64,000 nt of DNA from Sorex araneus (taxonomy: Eukaryota > Chordata > Mammalia > Eulipotyphla > Soricidae): assembly GCF_027595985.1 (NCBI RefSeq), contig NC_073306.1, positions 97,810,926-97,874,925 of the forward strand. Reading direction: 5' to 3'. Made by a program: the position numbers and the translations under genes. Shown piece by piece: positions 46,226-56,394 of the stretch. How positions within the stretch are numbered: position 1 is the stretch's first letter; the number at the start of each line of letters is the position of its first letter. The notes below the pieces were generated by a model. That model was not told the DNA's origin and did not search any database. It saw only the letters and a program-made list of their open reading frames with translations.

Positions 46226-46242
46226 TGGCGAGCCCGCCAGGA
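46226..46242 (+). promoter_or_regulatory. candidate retroviral primer-binding site (tRNA-Arg type)
   Basis: TGGCGAGCCCGCCAGGA differs at one base from the complement of the 3' end of a tRNA-Arg as I remember it (used by ERV3/HERV-R). It lies just after the putative LTR end. Confidence 0.5.
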
Positions 46243-47399
46243 GATTACAGTGAAGAAATCCATGAGGAAGGAGGTAATCTGTGGAAAATCTGCCTTAGAG
46301 GCTTGAATCTTCCCTTTCCAGGCTGTCTCCTGTGCAGCTGTGCAGAGAGAAGCCAGCGCTTCCCAGGACCTGTCAACAGAGAAGCCAGGAGACAGAAGGA
46401 CCGACCTGGAGACACTAGAACTGGGAGTAATGTCAAAGCTGAGCTTTGACCCAAGGACAAAGTTTCCATTATAGACTGGGCCCCGCCCCAGCCAGCCCCT
46501 AGGGGGTCCTCTCTGCATCCTACATACAGTGTGGAGTTGTGCACTTGAAGTCCTAGCACATCCCTCAGGCTCTGTGGTGGCTGAAAGGACTCACGGAACT
46601 CAGGAGAGCCGGGCGGCTCCTCCCTTGACCGAGTGTGATAGGGCTCTGCAAAGGGAAAATCACAGGGTCTTGGAGGACCAGCTCGGACTCTGCTGGTTCC
46701 CTGGGAGTCCCACCCACCACCTTCTCCTAGGACCCCATGTGTCAACCCCCAACAGACAGCTCAGCTCAGCTCCACTTCCAGAGTTTCTCTGGGGTCACAG
46801 TGGACATAGAGTACCCCATGGAACAGACCTGGGTTCCAGTCCTGATAGGGATTCAGCTGATACACGTCACCAGATGTCCATAACCACACAGTTGGCATAG
46901 ACTCTCCAGTGGGACCCCCAAGCGTCCTCCTCTCCACCCCCCCCCAACAAAGACTGCTCTCATAGGGTCGTGAGTTTCATCCCTGGTGCCCGCACATGCA
47001 GGAATGCCCTCCTTCTCACAGCACGTTGCTGTGTCAGCATCAGAGTGATAATGACCCAATTACCCCAGGCTGTAGCCAGAACAGGGTTTAAAAAGGCTGG
47101 AGTTTAGACCTACGCACCCCCAATCCCCGCCCTGTGAGTGGGCATTTTCAGGGAAAGTGAGTCCCTGAGAAGGGAAAGAAGCTTTCCGCAGCAACGTGGG
47201 GCTCTGGGCCATTGCACAAGGACTGTGGATGGGTAGGAACTAGATCCAGTCCTGCTCCAGGCCCATCTCAGCCCAATCACCAGCATTAGAAGATGACCTG
47301 GTCTGTTGGACCCGCCTGGTTTCCTCGCCCCGCCAGTAGGGGGCAGCAGTGAGTTGCAGGCGCTGTGCTGGCACAGGGCCTTACTGTGGGCGGGTGCTT

Positions 47400-48770
47400 C
47401 CAGCTCAGTCACTGCCTGGGCCCGCCCCAGGCACGATAAAAGGAAGTGGCGGGCTTCTAGTGGGCTGACCTGCTCCCCAGAACCCCTCGCCCAGCTGTTG
47501 CTGTACCCACTGTTCTTGCTGTTGTTGCTCCAGGATCGCGTAAACACAGTGAGAAAATATGGTAACATGAAACATCTGATATTAGAGAGGTACATGTCTC
47601 TGCAGTGGATAACCCGGCCCCTCGTCCCAACCACGTCCTACACCGTCCCTAGACCCCTGGACTAAGCATGTCTGAGCCTGCTCCAGACAATGAGGAGGCC
47701 AAGACCACTCTCAGCTGAGAAGACCAAGACGGCTGAGATGATCGAGATCACCCAGACGACCAAGACGGCCGAGATGGCCGAGACCACTGAGAGGACTGAG
47801 ACAGCCCAGACAGCCAAGATGACCGTGCGGGCACCCGCAAAAGTGCACTGCCGCCTGGGCCACTCGGTGACGCTGCCCTGTCAGGTGAAATATTGGGACC
47901 CCAACACCTCAGAAGTGACGCGGGTAAGGTGGACGTGGAGGTCACCGTGGGGGAAATTCAGATCCCTGGCGAGACTGGACAAGCAGTGGGACAAGCTAAA
48001 CACTTTCAAAACCAACGGCGTGGAATTCGCAGCTGCTAAGTCTGCCAAGTCTGTCAAGTCTAACAATGATGACGACTATGATGACGACGACGATGATGGC
48101 TATGATGACGACAATGATGATGACGTGATAAAGATAGAGCATGAGCTGAAGCTAGCCAAGCTACTTAAGCAGACAAGCGAGGGCGGGAGAAGCGAGAGCC
48201 GGACCAGGGAGAGCCCGACAAGCTAGACAACGACAACGAGGTAGACCTAAACGCTACTCTGAGGCTTCCCCAGCTGCAGTAGGAGGACGAGGGCAACTAC
48301 ACGTGCAACGTCATCACTCCCCAGGGCAAGGGCAAGAGCGCCACCACTTCCCTCCAGGTGCACGAAAGCCACAGCCTTATAGCCCGTCTAGCCTCTCTCC
48401 CCCGTTCTCCTCATGCCTAGTGTGAAGCCATGAACGCCACCCAGAACAACGTGTCCTCAGAAACCAGAGCCCAAAACATGAATGGAACGTGACCACCGGC
48501 CTCCGGCCTCCTGCCCCCCCTCCGCTGTACCCCAGGGCTCCCGGCTCCTGATCCAGCCCACTGAGGAGTCCATCAGCAGGACTTCTCCCATCAGTGCCAT
48601 AGGCTTGACAGGCATCAGCGGCCTGATTCCAGGATCTTCCTGGGAACCATTGGCTCTCTTGATTGGCTTCTGGCTTTCAGTAATCATGTTGGTGGCTGTG
48701 CTGGGGGCCCTGATTTATTACTGGCGTCGGAGATAGTCCCGTCAGGACCTGGACCAGGCTGCTAGGGTGT
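47400..48770 (+). pseudogene. intron-less immunoglobulin V-set/transmembrane pseudogene (B7/NCR3LG1-like?)
   Basis: Signal-peptide-like LLLYPLFLLLLLQ is at about 47490-47530. A Thr/Glu-rich degenerate repeat follows (47700-47820), then a V-set half with VTLPCQVKYWDPNTSEVTRV and RWTW (about 47865-47935). An Asp-rich insert lies at 48061-48130. The second V-set half, LNATLRLPQLQ, a stop, then EDEGNYTCNVITPQGKG, is at 48247-48330. A short C-domain scrap (NMNGT) is near 48470. A TM segment, PLALLIGFWLSVIMLVAVLG then ALIYYWRRR, is at 48645-48735. V-set, TM and tail are contiguous with no introns, so this looks processed. There are several stops and frame changes. The LRLP/EDEGNYTC layout and the MNGT...VTT scrap resemble NCR3LG1 (B7-H6), but only weakly. 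A cell-surface receptor or ligand is a safer call. Confidence 0.6.
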
Positions 48771-49053
48771 CCAGGGACAAAAGAAGAAAATGGAAGAAAT
48801 TTTAGGAGTATCTTGATGAAACCTCTCCCTGGTCCCATTTTGAATCATGAAGATGTGGCATATACACAACGGAATACTCTGAAGCTACAAGAAATGGTGA
48901 AATTAAAAGAGGAAGCCTCTACTTATTAAACTCCTTAACAGCCATGTTCCCAGAGACACACAAACAAATCTTAGAACCAAGTGGCTCTTGGTAGAAATCT
49001 CTCCAGATCTAATTATTAAAATTTTACAGTTCCAAGATCTCGCAGCCACTCTT

Positions 49054-49999
49054 TTTTTTTTTTGATATTATTTTATTTTTTATTTTTTTTTTAAATTTTT
49101 ATTAAATCACCACGTGGAAAGTTACAAAGTTCTCAGGTTTATATGTCAGTTATACAATATTCAAACACCCATCCCTTCACCAGTGCCCATATTCCACCAC
49201 CAGAAACCCCAGTATACCCCCCGCCCCCACCCCCTACCCCCTACTGTATAACTAATGAATTTCACTTCATTTTTTTTTATTTTTTTTTATTTTTTTATTT
49301 TTTTTTTTATAATTTATTTATTTTTAATTAGAGAATCACCGTGAGGGTACAGTTACAGATTTATACACTTTTGTGCTTATACTTCCCTCATACAAAGTTC
49401 GGGAACCCATCCCTTCACCAGTGCCCATTCTCCACCACCCGTAAACCCGGCGTCCCTCCCACCCTCCCCAATCCCATCTCCCCCCCACCCCACCCTGCCA
49501 CTGTGGCAGGGCATTCCCTTCTGTTCTCTCTCTCTAATTAGCTGTTGTGGTTTGCAATAAAGGTGTTGAGTGGCCGCTGTGCTCAGTCTCTAGCCCTCAT
49601 TCAGCCCGCAACTCCCTTCCCCCACATGGCCTTCGACTACAATGTAGTTGGTGATCACTTCTCTGAGTTGCCCTTTCCCCGGAACGTGAGGCCAGCCGCG
49701 AAGCCATGGGGTCAACCTCCTGGTACTTATTTCTACGGTTCTTGGGTATTAGTCTCCCACTCTGATATTCTATATACCATAGATGAGTGCAGTCTTTCTA
49801 TGTCTGTCTCTCTCTTTCTGACTCATTTCACTCAGCATGAAACTTTTCATGCCCATCCACTTAACTACAAAATTCTTGACTTCCTTTTTTCTAACAGCTG
49901 CATAGTATTCCATTGTATAGATGTACCAAAGTTTCCTCAACCAGTCATCCGTTTTGGGGCATTCGGGTTTTTTCCAGATTCTGGCTATTGTAAACAGTG
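49054..49999 (-). mobile_element. young L1 with two successive 3' ends, 15-bp TSD
   Basis: TSD CTCGCAGCCACTCTT at 49039-49053 and 50000-50014. On the minus strand the main L1 3' part (49999 to about 49330) runs into a poly(A) region. About 200 bp follow, ending in another L1 3' end (49270-49090) and a second poly(A). Confidence 0.88.
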
Positions 50000-50089
50000 C
50001 TCGCAGCCACTCTTGCAGCCACGTGACATCATATGCTATTCATAACCAGCAATAGAAAATGAATTATCTAATGTTGCTTCTCAGCAGGT

Positions 50090-50359
50090 TTGAGTGTTGG
50101 GGGAAAATTCCAAATAATAATGGTGGGACTGGTGTCAAAATATTGATGGAAATAAAAGTAGAGAGTAATTTGGAAATTATCTATTATCTGCCACACAGGC
50201 AAGGGTAGGGGTGGGATGCGGGGGGAGATAATGGGGTTGGTGGTGGTGGAAAATGTGCACTTGTGAAAGGATGGGTGTTTGATCATTGTATGACCAAGAC
50301 TCAAACTTGAAACCTTTGTAACTGTTCTCACGGTGATTCAATAAATAAATAATAATTTA
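50090..50359 (+). mobile_element. L1 3' end that terminates the composite insertion
   Basis: TTTGAGTGTTGGGGGAAAAT, GGAAAATGTGCACTTGTGAA, TTGATCATTGTATGACC, CTCACGGTGATTCAATAAA and an A-rich end. Confidence 0.75.
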
Positions 50360-51570
50360 AAAAACAATGAGGAGAGGAAATTAACAGACAGTTCTCTGAA
50401 GAAGACAGATAACCATTAGGCACATCATTACTTATTATCAGGGAAATCCAAGATAACAATATCATCTCACACCAGTGAGAATGGCATATGTCATAAAAAC
50501 TGAAAAATATCTGTTGGCAGGGATGTGGTCAGAAAGGAATTCTCATCCACTGCTGCTGGTTTGAATGTTGTCTGGTTCAACTCCAATGAATAACAGTATA
50601 GAAATTTCTCAGAAAAAGTAAGAACAGAGCTGCGATATTGGATATTGTCCAGAATTTCTGCTTCTTGGTGCTACCACCAAGACACATGAAACAATTCATT
50701 CAAAATGACATATGCACACTATTATTCACTGTTGCCCTTAAAACAACAGCTAGCATACAGAATTAATCTGCGTGTACAAAGGCAGATGAGTGGATAATGA
50801 ATATGTGTTATAGATAAACAACGGAATGCTATGCAGCTGTAGCAAATGATGAAATTATGCAATTCACTGCCCCTGGGATGGAACTGGAATATATCAGGTT
50901 AAGTGAAGTAAGTCATAAGACAAAGGACAAATATCAGATGATTTCACTTATCTGTGGTCTGTACAGGAGAGAGGGAAGGAAGGAAGGAAGAAGGAAGGAA
51001 GGAAGGAAGGAAGGAAGGAAGGAAGGAAGGAAGGAAGGAAGGAAGGAAAGAAGGAAGGAAGGAAGGAAGGAAGGAAGGAAGGAAGGAAGGAAGGAAGGAA
51101 GGAAGGAAGGAAAGAAGGAAGGAAGGAAGGAAGGAAGGAAGGAAGGAAGGAAGGAAGGAAGGAAGGAAGGAAGGAAGGAAAGAAGGAAGGAAGGAAGGAA
51201 GGAAGGAAGGAAGGAAGGAAGGAAGGAAGGAAGGAAGGAAGGAAAGAAGGAAGGAAGGAAAGAAGGAAGGAAGGAAGGAAGGAAGGAAGGAAGGAAGGAA
51301 GGAAGGAAGGAAGGAAGGGTATGGTATATGTATATATATATGTATATATATATACACCACCTTATTAACAATACTGTAAGTATGAGACTCAAACTATAAT
51401 AACCAAACTTAAAAGTGTACCAGTCAAGGATGCAGGCTGGGGAGTGAGAGGAAACTTGGGGAAATTGGGGAGGGAGGTTCACACTGATGGTGTAACTGGT
51501 GTTGGAAAATTGTATGTTTGAAACTATTATAAACAACTTAGTAAATCACAGTACCTTAATTAAAAAATTA
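50360..51570 (+). mobile_element. old L1, plus strand, right part to 3' end
   Basis: GATAACAATATCATCTCACA, GGAACTGGAATATATCAGG, GATTTCACTTATCTGTGG, then a (GGAA)n expansion and a 3' end near 51560. Confidence 0.8.
50972..51318. repeat. (GGAA)n microsatellite, about 345 bp
   Basis: Nearly pure GGAA units with AAAG variants at 51047, 51111, 51179, 51243 and 51259. The long Lys-Glu-Gly-Arg and Pro-Ser-Phe-Leu ORFs over it are artefacts. (AT)n follows at about 51328-51352. Confidence 0.97.
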
Positions 51571-51599
51571 ACAAAAATTTATTCTCTATCATAAAACAA

Positions 51600-52930
51600 T
51601 TTATAATTTCTAGAAAAACATTGTGGAGACAGGGGAGACTCTCAAGCTCAGGGAATCTGGGAGACATGTGTCAGAGATACTCGCTCTCAGTGCTAGATCC
51701 CAGGGGATACTCGCTCACAGTGCTAGATCCCAGGAAGAACAAAAAAGAATTGTGGAAATGGAGCAGAGAGATAGAATGGGGTCAAGATATTTGTGTTCCC
51801 TCATATCTGGGGCACCTCCGTGCCCTCCGGTGGGGGGACGCTGATTTCTCCACCTGCCTATACAGAGCCCCAGCAGCCAAAAACTTCCAGAATGCAATAG
51901 CCACTATGCTTGCGGCTGATTACCATAGACTCAGACAAGCCTCATCCAGGAGTGAATCTGTTGAAAAACTTAGGTATACGGGTTTTGTGATCAAAATCTC
52001 CAGGCTCTCACGGAGTCAGGGATGGGCAACCTCCCTTCATCTCCGTGTGTTGGGGAAGAGTTAACCCTGACATGTTGTGCACCAGATCCAGGCAGAAGTC
52101 TGGCTGTGGGGCAAAGGACGAGCGCGCGGATTAACCCCTCCGGGAGCAGTTATCACAGCTCACTTTATTGCCAAATACACACATTTTTATAGAGGATCTT
52201 GGCTTACAGGAGGTCCAATCACATTAGAGCTTAACACTATTGGCCTGTCACTTTTTCCTTTCTGCTTTGTCCCCAGTCCAATCCCTTTCAAGGCTGTATG
52301 TCATGATTAGGATGACTTGCTAAAGCCATATGTGTGACAGTTTCTGTATTTCAGGTGTATGTGACTAGGGGTTCAAGTGAGGCTCAAGGCTGGACACTTG
52401 GTGCAGAAACCATTGTGCAGAAATCTTGTTTTGCTAACTTGGCCCAGTTACTCCCTCATGCGAGGTTTTGTTTCAGGGCCACTTTGCAAGATCGGGTTTT
52501 TGCTGCTCCAGTACCTGTCACCCTGCTCACATCCCTGTTCTTCCAGTGCCTGGCAGTCAGGCCCCCAAACTGCCTCTGGTACCATATAAATTCATTAATA
52601 GCCATGATCCAGAGACTTATAAATAAATCTCGGAAGAGATCAACAAGCTGAAGAGATGCCCCCACACCCCAAAGTAAATTAAAACTTTAATTAAAACTTT
52701 AATTTCAACTGTATCACCTTATTTACAATTTTAAAATTCCTGGAGGATGCAGTCACATTCACTGTCATGCAACATCTCATACTCTATACCTTTGATGTAC
52801 CAGGACTAGCACACATTGGAAAGAATGTAAAGTAGAAGGCAAACAATCTCAATTTTAAAAAAGTATCAGCACACAAAGCTCAATCTGTATCAACATGTTA
52901 GTAATCTCTTATACAAGAGTTCAATGGCTC
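51600..52930 (+). repeat. family X copy carrying a solo LTR
   Basis: 51960-52047 and 52532-52930 match 39880-40260 in order. 51600-51800 resembles 58220-58350. The LTR at 52048-52531 is absent from the 39.9-kb copy, which shows the empty site. Confidence 0.65.
52048..52531 (-). mobile_element. 484-bp solo LTR with 6-bp TSD
   Basis: TG...CA ends; flanks TCCGTG (52042-52047) and TCCCTG (52532-52537). On the minus strand TATAAAA at about 52183-52190 is followed about 20 bp on by AATAAA (near 52162), a standard LTR layout. A 6-bp TSD is typical of class II (ERVK-like) integration. Confidence 0.82.
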
Positions 52931-53034
52931 CAGGATGAGATACAACTATCTTCACACACTTTCTCCTAAGGAAAACTTTTTTGATCATTTTTAGAAAGAA
53001 ATACATTTATAGAAAGAAATACAAAATAAATTAT

Positions 53035-53150
53035 TTTGAGCCTACTATTGGGACTGGCTTGAGTGGTGGTTGGGAAAATTTGAAATAATGGTGGTGGGAT
53101 TGGAGTTGGAATATTGAATGTAATAAATTATTGTGAACAACCTTCATGAA
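53035..53150 (+). mobile_element. L1 3'-end scrap
   Basis: GGTTGGGAAAATTTGAAATA, GGTGGTGGGATTGGAGTTGG. Confidence 0.45.
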
Positions 53151-53159
53151 TCACGAAAT

Positions 53160-53640
53160 CACAAAATCCCGTTAATTACCGATTTCTCAGGCGGGCTCAG
53201 TAACATCTCATTTCGTCCTTTCCCTGAGATCTTAGAAGTCCATCTCGACTCAGCCCTCCTAACGATGTTGCACTGGGGGCTCTTCAGGATCAGGGGAATG
53301 AGATCCAGCTTGTTACTGGATTTTGCATATGAATACACCATGGGAAGCTTCCAAGGCTGTCCCATGTGGGCAGGAAACTCTCAGAAGATTGCCAGTTTCT
53401 CCCAGAGGGAGAAGAAGGCTAAAGATATCACTTCTGGGAGCTCGCTTTCAAGTCTCTCTCTGGATGTTGGCCGTAGATAGGATTGCACACACCTGGGTTC
53501 CTCTGCCGGTACCTTCATGCATGAGGCCTGTCCGAACGTGTGGAGAAGAGCTCTGCTCGGGGTGGGGAGGGAAGCTGGAGCCCACCCCCTCCGAGGGGTC
53601 CAGGGGAAGACAGCCAGGTGTGTGGGCAAGAGACTCTAAC
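53160..53640 (-). mobile_element. second copy of the 487-bp RTE-tailed element, decayed
   Basis: It matches 6740-7193: GGCTCTTCAGGATCAGGGGA, GCATATGAATACACCATGGG, CTCTGGATGTTGGCCGTAG, CCTGGGTTCCTCTG. The right third (53500-53640) has no counterpart at 7 kb. Confidence 0.65.
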
Positions 53641-53701
53641 TCTAAGGTTGTGAACAACTCTATAAAAATAAAATAAATGTTTAAAAAAAACCAGATGTTT
53701 C

Positions 53702-53882
53702 AGGGCCAGAGTGATAGTACAGTGGGAAGGGCACTTGCCTTGCATGCGGCCAACCCAGATTTGATCCCCAGCATCCCAGATGGTTCCCCAAGCACTGTCA
53801 AGAGTAATTCCTGAGTGCAAAGCCAGGAGTAATCCCTGAGCATCCATTGCTTGGTGTGACAAATAAATAAATAAATAAATAC
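53702..53882 (+). mobile_element. SOR-type SINE
   Basis: GGGCCAGAGTGATAGTACAG, AGATTTGATCCCCAGCATCC, (AAAT)n tail. Confidence 0.87.
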
Positions 53883-53919
53883 ATTTTAAAACTTTTTAAA
53901 ATAAAAATTTAAAAAGATG

Positions 53920-54100
53920 AGCTGGAGAGATAGTACAGTGGGTAGGGCGTTTGCCTTGCACACAGCCGACCTGGATTCGATTCCTAGCATCTCATATGGT
54001 TCCCCGAGCACCACTGGGAGTAATTCCTGAGTACATGAGCCAGGTGTAAACTCTGTGCATTGCTGGGTGTGACCCAAAAAAGCAACAACAACAACAAAAA
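53920..54100 (+). mobile_element. SOR-type SINE, with a partial one behind it
   Basis: GAGCTGGAGAGATAGTACAG, GGATTCGATTCCTAGCATCT, GGTGTGACCCAAAAAAGC. Sequence at 54110-54225 is a cut-down further copy. Confidence 0.85.
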
Positions 54101-54239
54101 ATTTAAAAAGATGTTTCCTTGCATGTTTCCAATCCCAGTTCCATTCCCAACACCACATATGGTCCCCTAAGCCCAGAGCCAGGAATTAACCATGAGCACA
54201 CTGAGAGTGGTTTAAACACCACACTCCACCCACCAGTAA

Positions 54240-55009
54240 ATAATTTGTGAAAATGCCCCAGTCCTAGAGGATTTTTTACATTATATTTACTTAGAATTCA
54301 TGTGGGGAGAGGCTATCTATAAACTGAAAGTAGGGTAATGTCTAGTAAAAGACCATTTGCTTCCCATGAATAATACAAAGAGGGGGGAATACCCTTAATA
54401 TTATAAATGTATGTTTTCCCATGATTGCAATTTTATAAGACATATTATCTAACATATGTTTTAGAAAACTGGAGAACATATATTAATATTAATTAATAAT
54501 GTTATATTAATTTAAATATAAATATATAAATCTATATTAGAAGACTGGAAAAAACCTTGTGAATGTACTACATTTGAGAAAATCTTCTTTAGAACATTGA
54601 ATTTGACACATGAATGTTTATGCCAGAGAGAGAATTAAAAGTTTTTACTAACTGTGAGAAATTTTTAATCATAGCTTAAACCTTCTTGCCATCAGATCCA
54701 GGAGGAAAATTCTGTAGATGTTCTGAATGTAATGACAAATATCAAAGCAGACATTTTATTTTAGAAAGAGAATCATGCTAGAAGATCTTACCAATGTAAA
54801 AATTGTTTGTAACCATTTTGACAATGTACATATCTTTCTAAGTAGGAAAGTCATAGAAATTTTCTATGATAATTAATGGCTGGCATTGGCATGATCATGA
54901 AGATCCACTTAGACATGAGATTTCTGTGGGCTTAGATGGATCTCCCAAGTGTGCTAGGGAGGCCCAGGATTGCTCCCTGCTACTCCACGCCAAGTAGGCG
55001 GGTTCTTCC
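54240..55009. other. AT-rich DNA with a possible zinc-finger-like relic
   Basis: Scraps such as AACCTTGTGAATGTACTACA then TTTGAGAAAATC, and ATGTTCTGAATGTAATG at 54718, vaguely recall decayed C2H2 finger DNA. No frame survives, so I do not call a gene. Confidence 0.3.
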
Positions 55010-55195
55010 ATGAAAGGTCTGGAGGATGCTTTGTGATCAGGCCTTGCAGTGCCAGGGATTACCTGTGCCATCAGGTGATGCTCTAGGTACTTTTGAGATG
55101 GCCCCCTGATTGGAGGACTATTTGGTACTGGTGATCAAATCTGGGTTGACCACATGCAAGAAATACATCTTATCTCCTGTACCATTACTTTTGCC
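55010..55195 (-). mobile_element. old SINE-like repeat
   Basis: GGAGGACTATTTGGTACTGG, GTTGACCACATGCAAG, CCATTACTTTTGCCC. Confidence 0.45.
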
Positions 55196-55199
55196 CTCA

Positions 55200-56069
55200 C
55201 ATCATATTTTCACTAGAAAGAAATTGTATTAAGTATGTGCTAAAATTTTCATCCAAGATTTTATACTGAAAATTAATACATAGAGATTAATTCATGTATG
55301 CTTTCATTGTGATATCTATCTCACATTATAATTTATGGTGGGAGAAAATTCTATAATGATATTAAATATGAAAAGCTTTTGAGGTTTCCTCTCCTATAGC
55401 ATGTCCTCTAATGCTGGTAACATTGAATAAGTCAGAGGAAACGAGGACTATTGGGGGAGTGGGTGGCAGTGCACAGGAGGTGGAGGCAACTCAGATAATT
55501 CTTAGTCAACCAGTCCAGCTGTTCAGTGCTAAGACCAGAGGACACAATGCTGCTCAGGTCATGCAATTTGGGTGGAGAGGAGTGCAGAGGAAATTATCCA
55601 AACCACCACAGCGATGCTGGGGCCTCCAGGGCAACAACCAGAGATGCTTAGGGACCTCCAGAGATTGATGATGCTTGGGGATCAAGTGTTGCCTGGAGCA
55701 AACAGGGTAAAGGGCCATGCCCTAACCATTGTACTATCTTCTAGTCCCTAGAAAACTATTTTTAAGCATAGTCATGAAGATCCTAACTCTACTGTTGACC
55801 TTAAATAAATAAGAACTCAGTTATTTCACCAGCAAAATGGGTTTATTCAGAAATAGCAACAAAAAGCTATTTGGAAAATTGTGGACTTTTGGCAAAAATG
55901 CAAATATATTTTTAGAACAAAAAAATAAAGGTCTCAGATTCTAGCGTGATGCTGTTAACAGTGCTTGGGAGGAAAGAGAGCTCTGAGTGAAGTGGCTTTT
56001 CATTGGCTATTTATGGCATCCTCTCATTGGCTGAGATAGTGCTGGGCAAGAAAAAGCCTCCCACGTTCC
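55200..56069. other. unassigned; decayed repeats
   Basis: A minus-strand SINE scrap may lie at 55590-55745 (TGTACTATCTTCTAGTCCC). The part at 55800-56050 may be an old LTR (CTCTCATTGGCTGAGAT) but I cannot place it. Confidence 0.3.
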
Positions 56070-56145
56070 CTGTGGAACATTGTATGTTTGAAACTATATT
56101 AAATAACTTTGTACATCATGGTGTCTTAATTTAAAAAAATAACTA
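56070..56145 (+). mobile_element. L1 3'-end scrap
   Basis: GAACATTGTATGTTTGAAAC and GTACATCATGGTGTCTTAAT match 51500-51560. Confidence 0.55.
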
Positions 56146-56312
56146 GGGCCGGAGCGATAGCACAGCGGGTAGGGCATTTGCCTTGCACACGGCCGACCCG
56201 GGTTCGATCCCCGGCATCCCATATGGTCCCCCAAGCACCGCCAGGAGTAATTCCTGAGTGCAAAGCCAGGAGTAACCCCTGAGCATCACTGGGTGTGACC
56301 CAAAAAGCAAAA
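56146..56312 (+). mobile_element. very young SOR-type SINE
   Basis: Near-consensus: GGGCCGGAGCGATAGCACAG, CCGGGTTCGATCCCCGGCAT, GGTGTGACCCAAAAAGC. Flanked by A-rich TSD ending AATAACTA at 56145 and 56325. Confidence 0.93.
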
Positions 56313-56394
56313 AAAAAAATAACTAAAAATAAACTACAAGACCAAGATAACCCTCCAACGTCCTGATGTATCTATCACATCTTCCAAAAGAGCA

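Larger units (their letters stand above)
45828..50359 (+). mobile_element. 4.5-kb composite insertion with 15-bp TSD
   Basis: TSD AAAAACAATGAGGAG at 45813-45827 and 50360-50374; the two halves of the host L1 read continuously if it is removed. Contents in order: LTR-like block, PBS-like site, GC-rich leader, intron-less immunoglobulin/TM pseudogene, a later L1 insertion (49054-49999), and an L1 3' end with an A-rich tail. The long TSD and A-rich end fit L1-type retroposition, not integrase. Confidence 0.78.

Noticed and set aside
46225-46900. gag-like protein after the PBS-like site
   Set aside because: The ORFs at 46225-46449 and 46529-46900 show no gag motif; no retroviral coding region is visible in the insertion.
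50972-51318. CRISPR-like array
   Set aside because: Direct repeats without spacers; a mammalian microsatellite.
50857-51536. Long ORFs on both strands rich in Lys-Glu-Gly-Arg or Pro-Ser-Phe-Leu
   Set aside because: They only translate the (GGAA)n microsatellite, which has no stop in any frame of the repeat.
54540-54840. Second zinc-finger gene
   Set aside because: Only faint finger-like scraps; no C-X2-C...H-X3-H unit survives in any frame.
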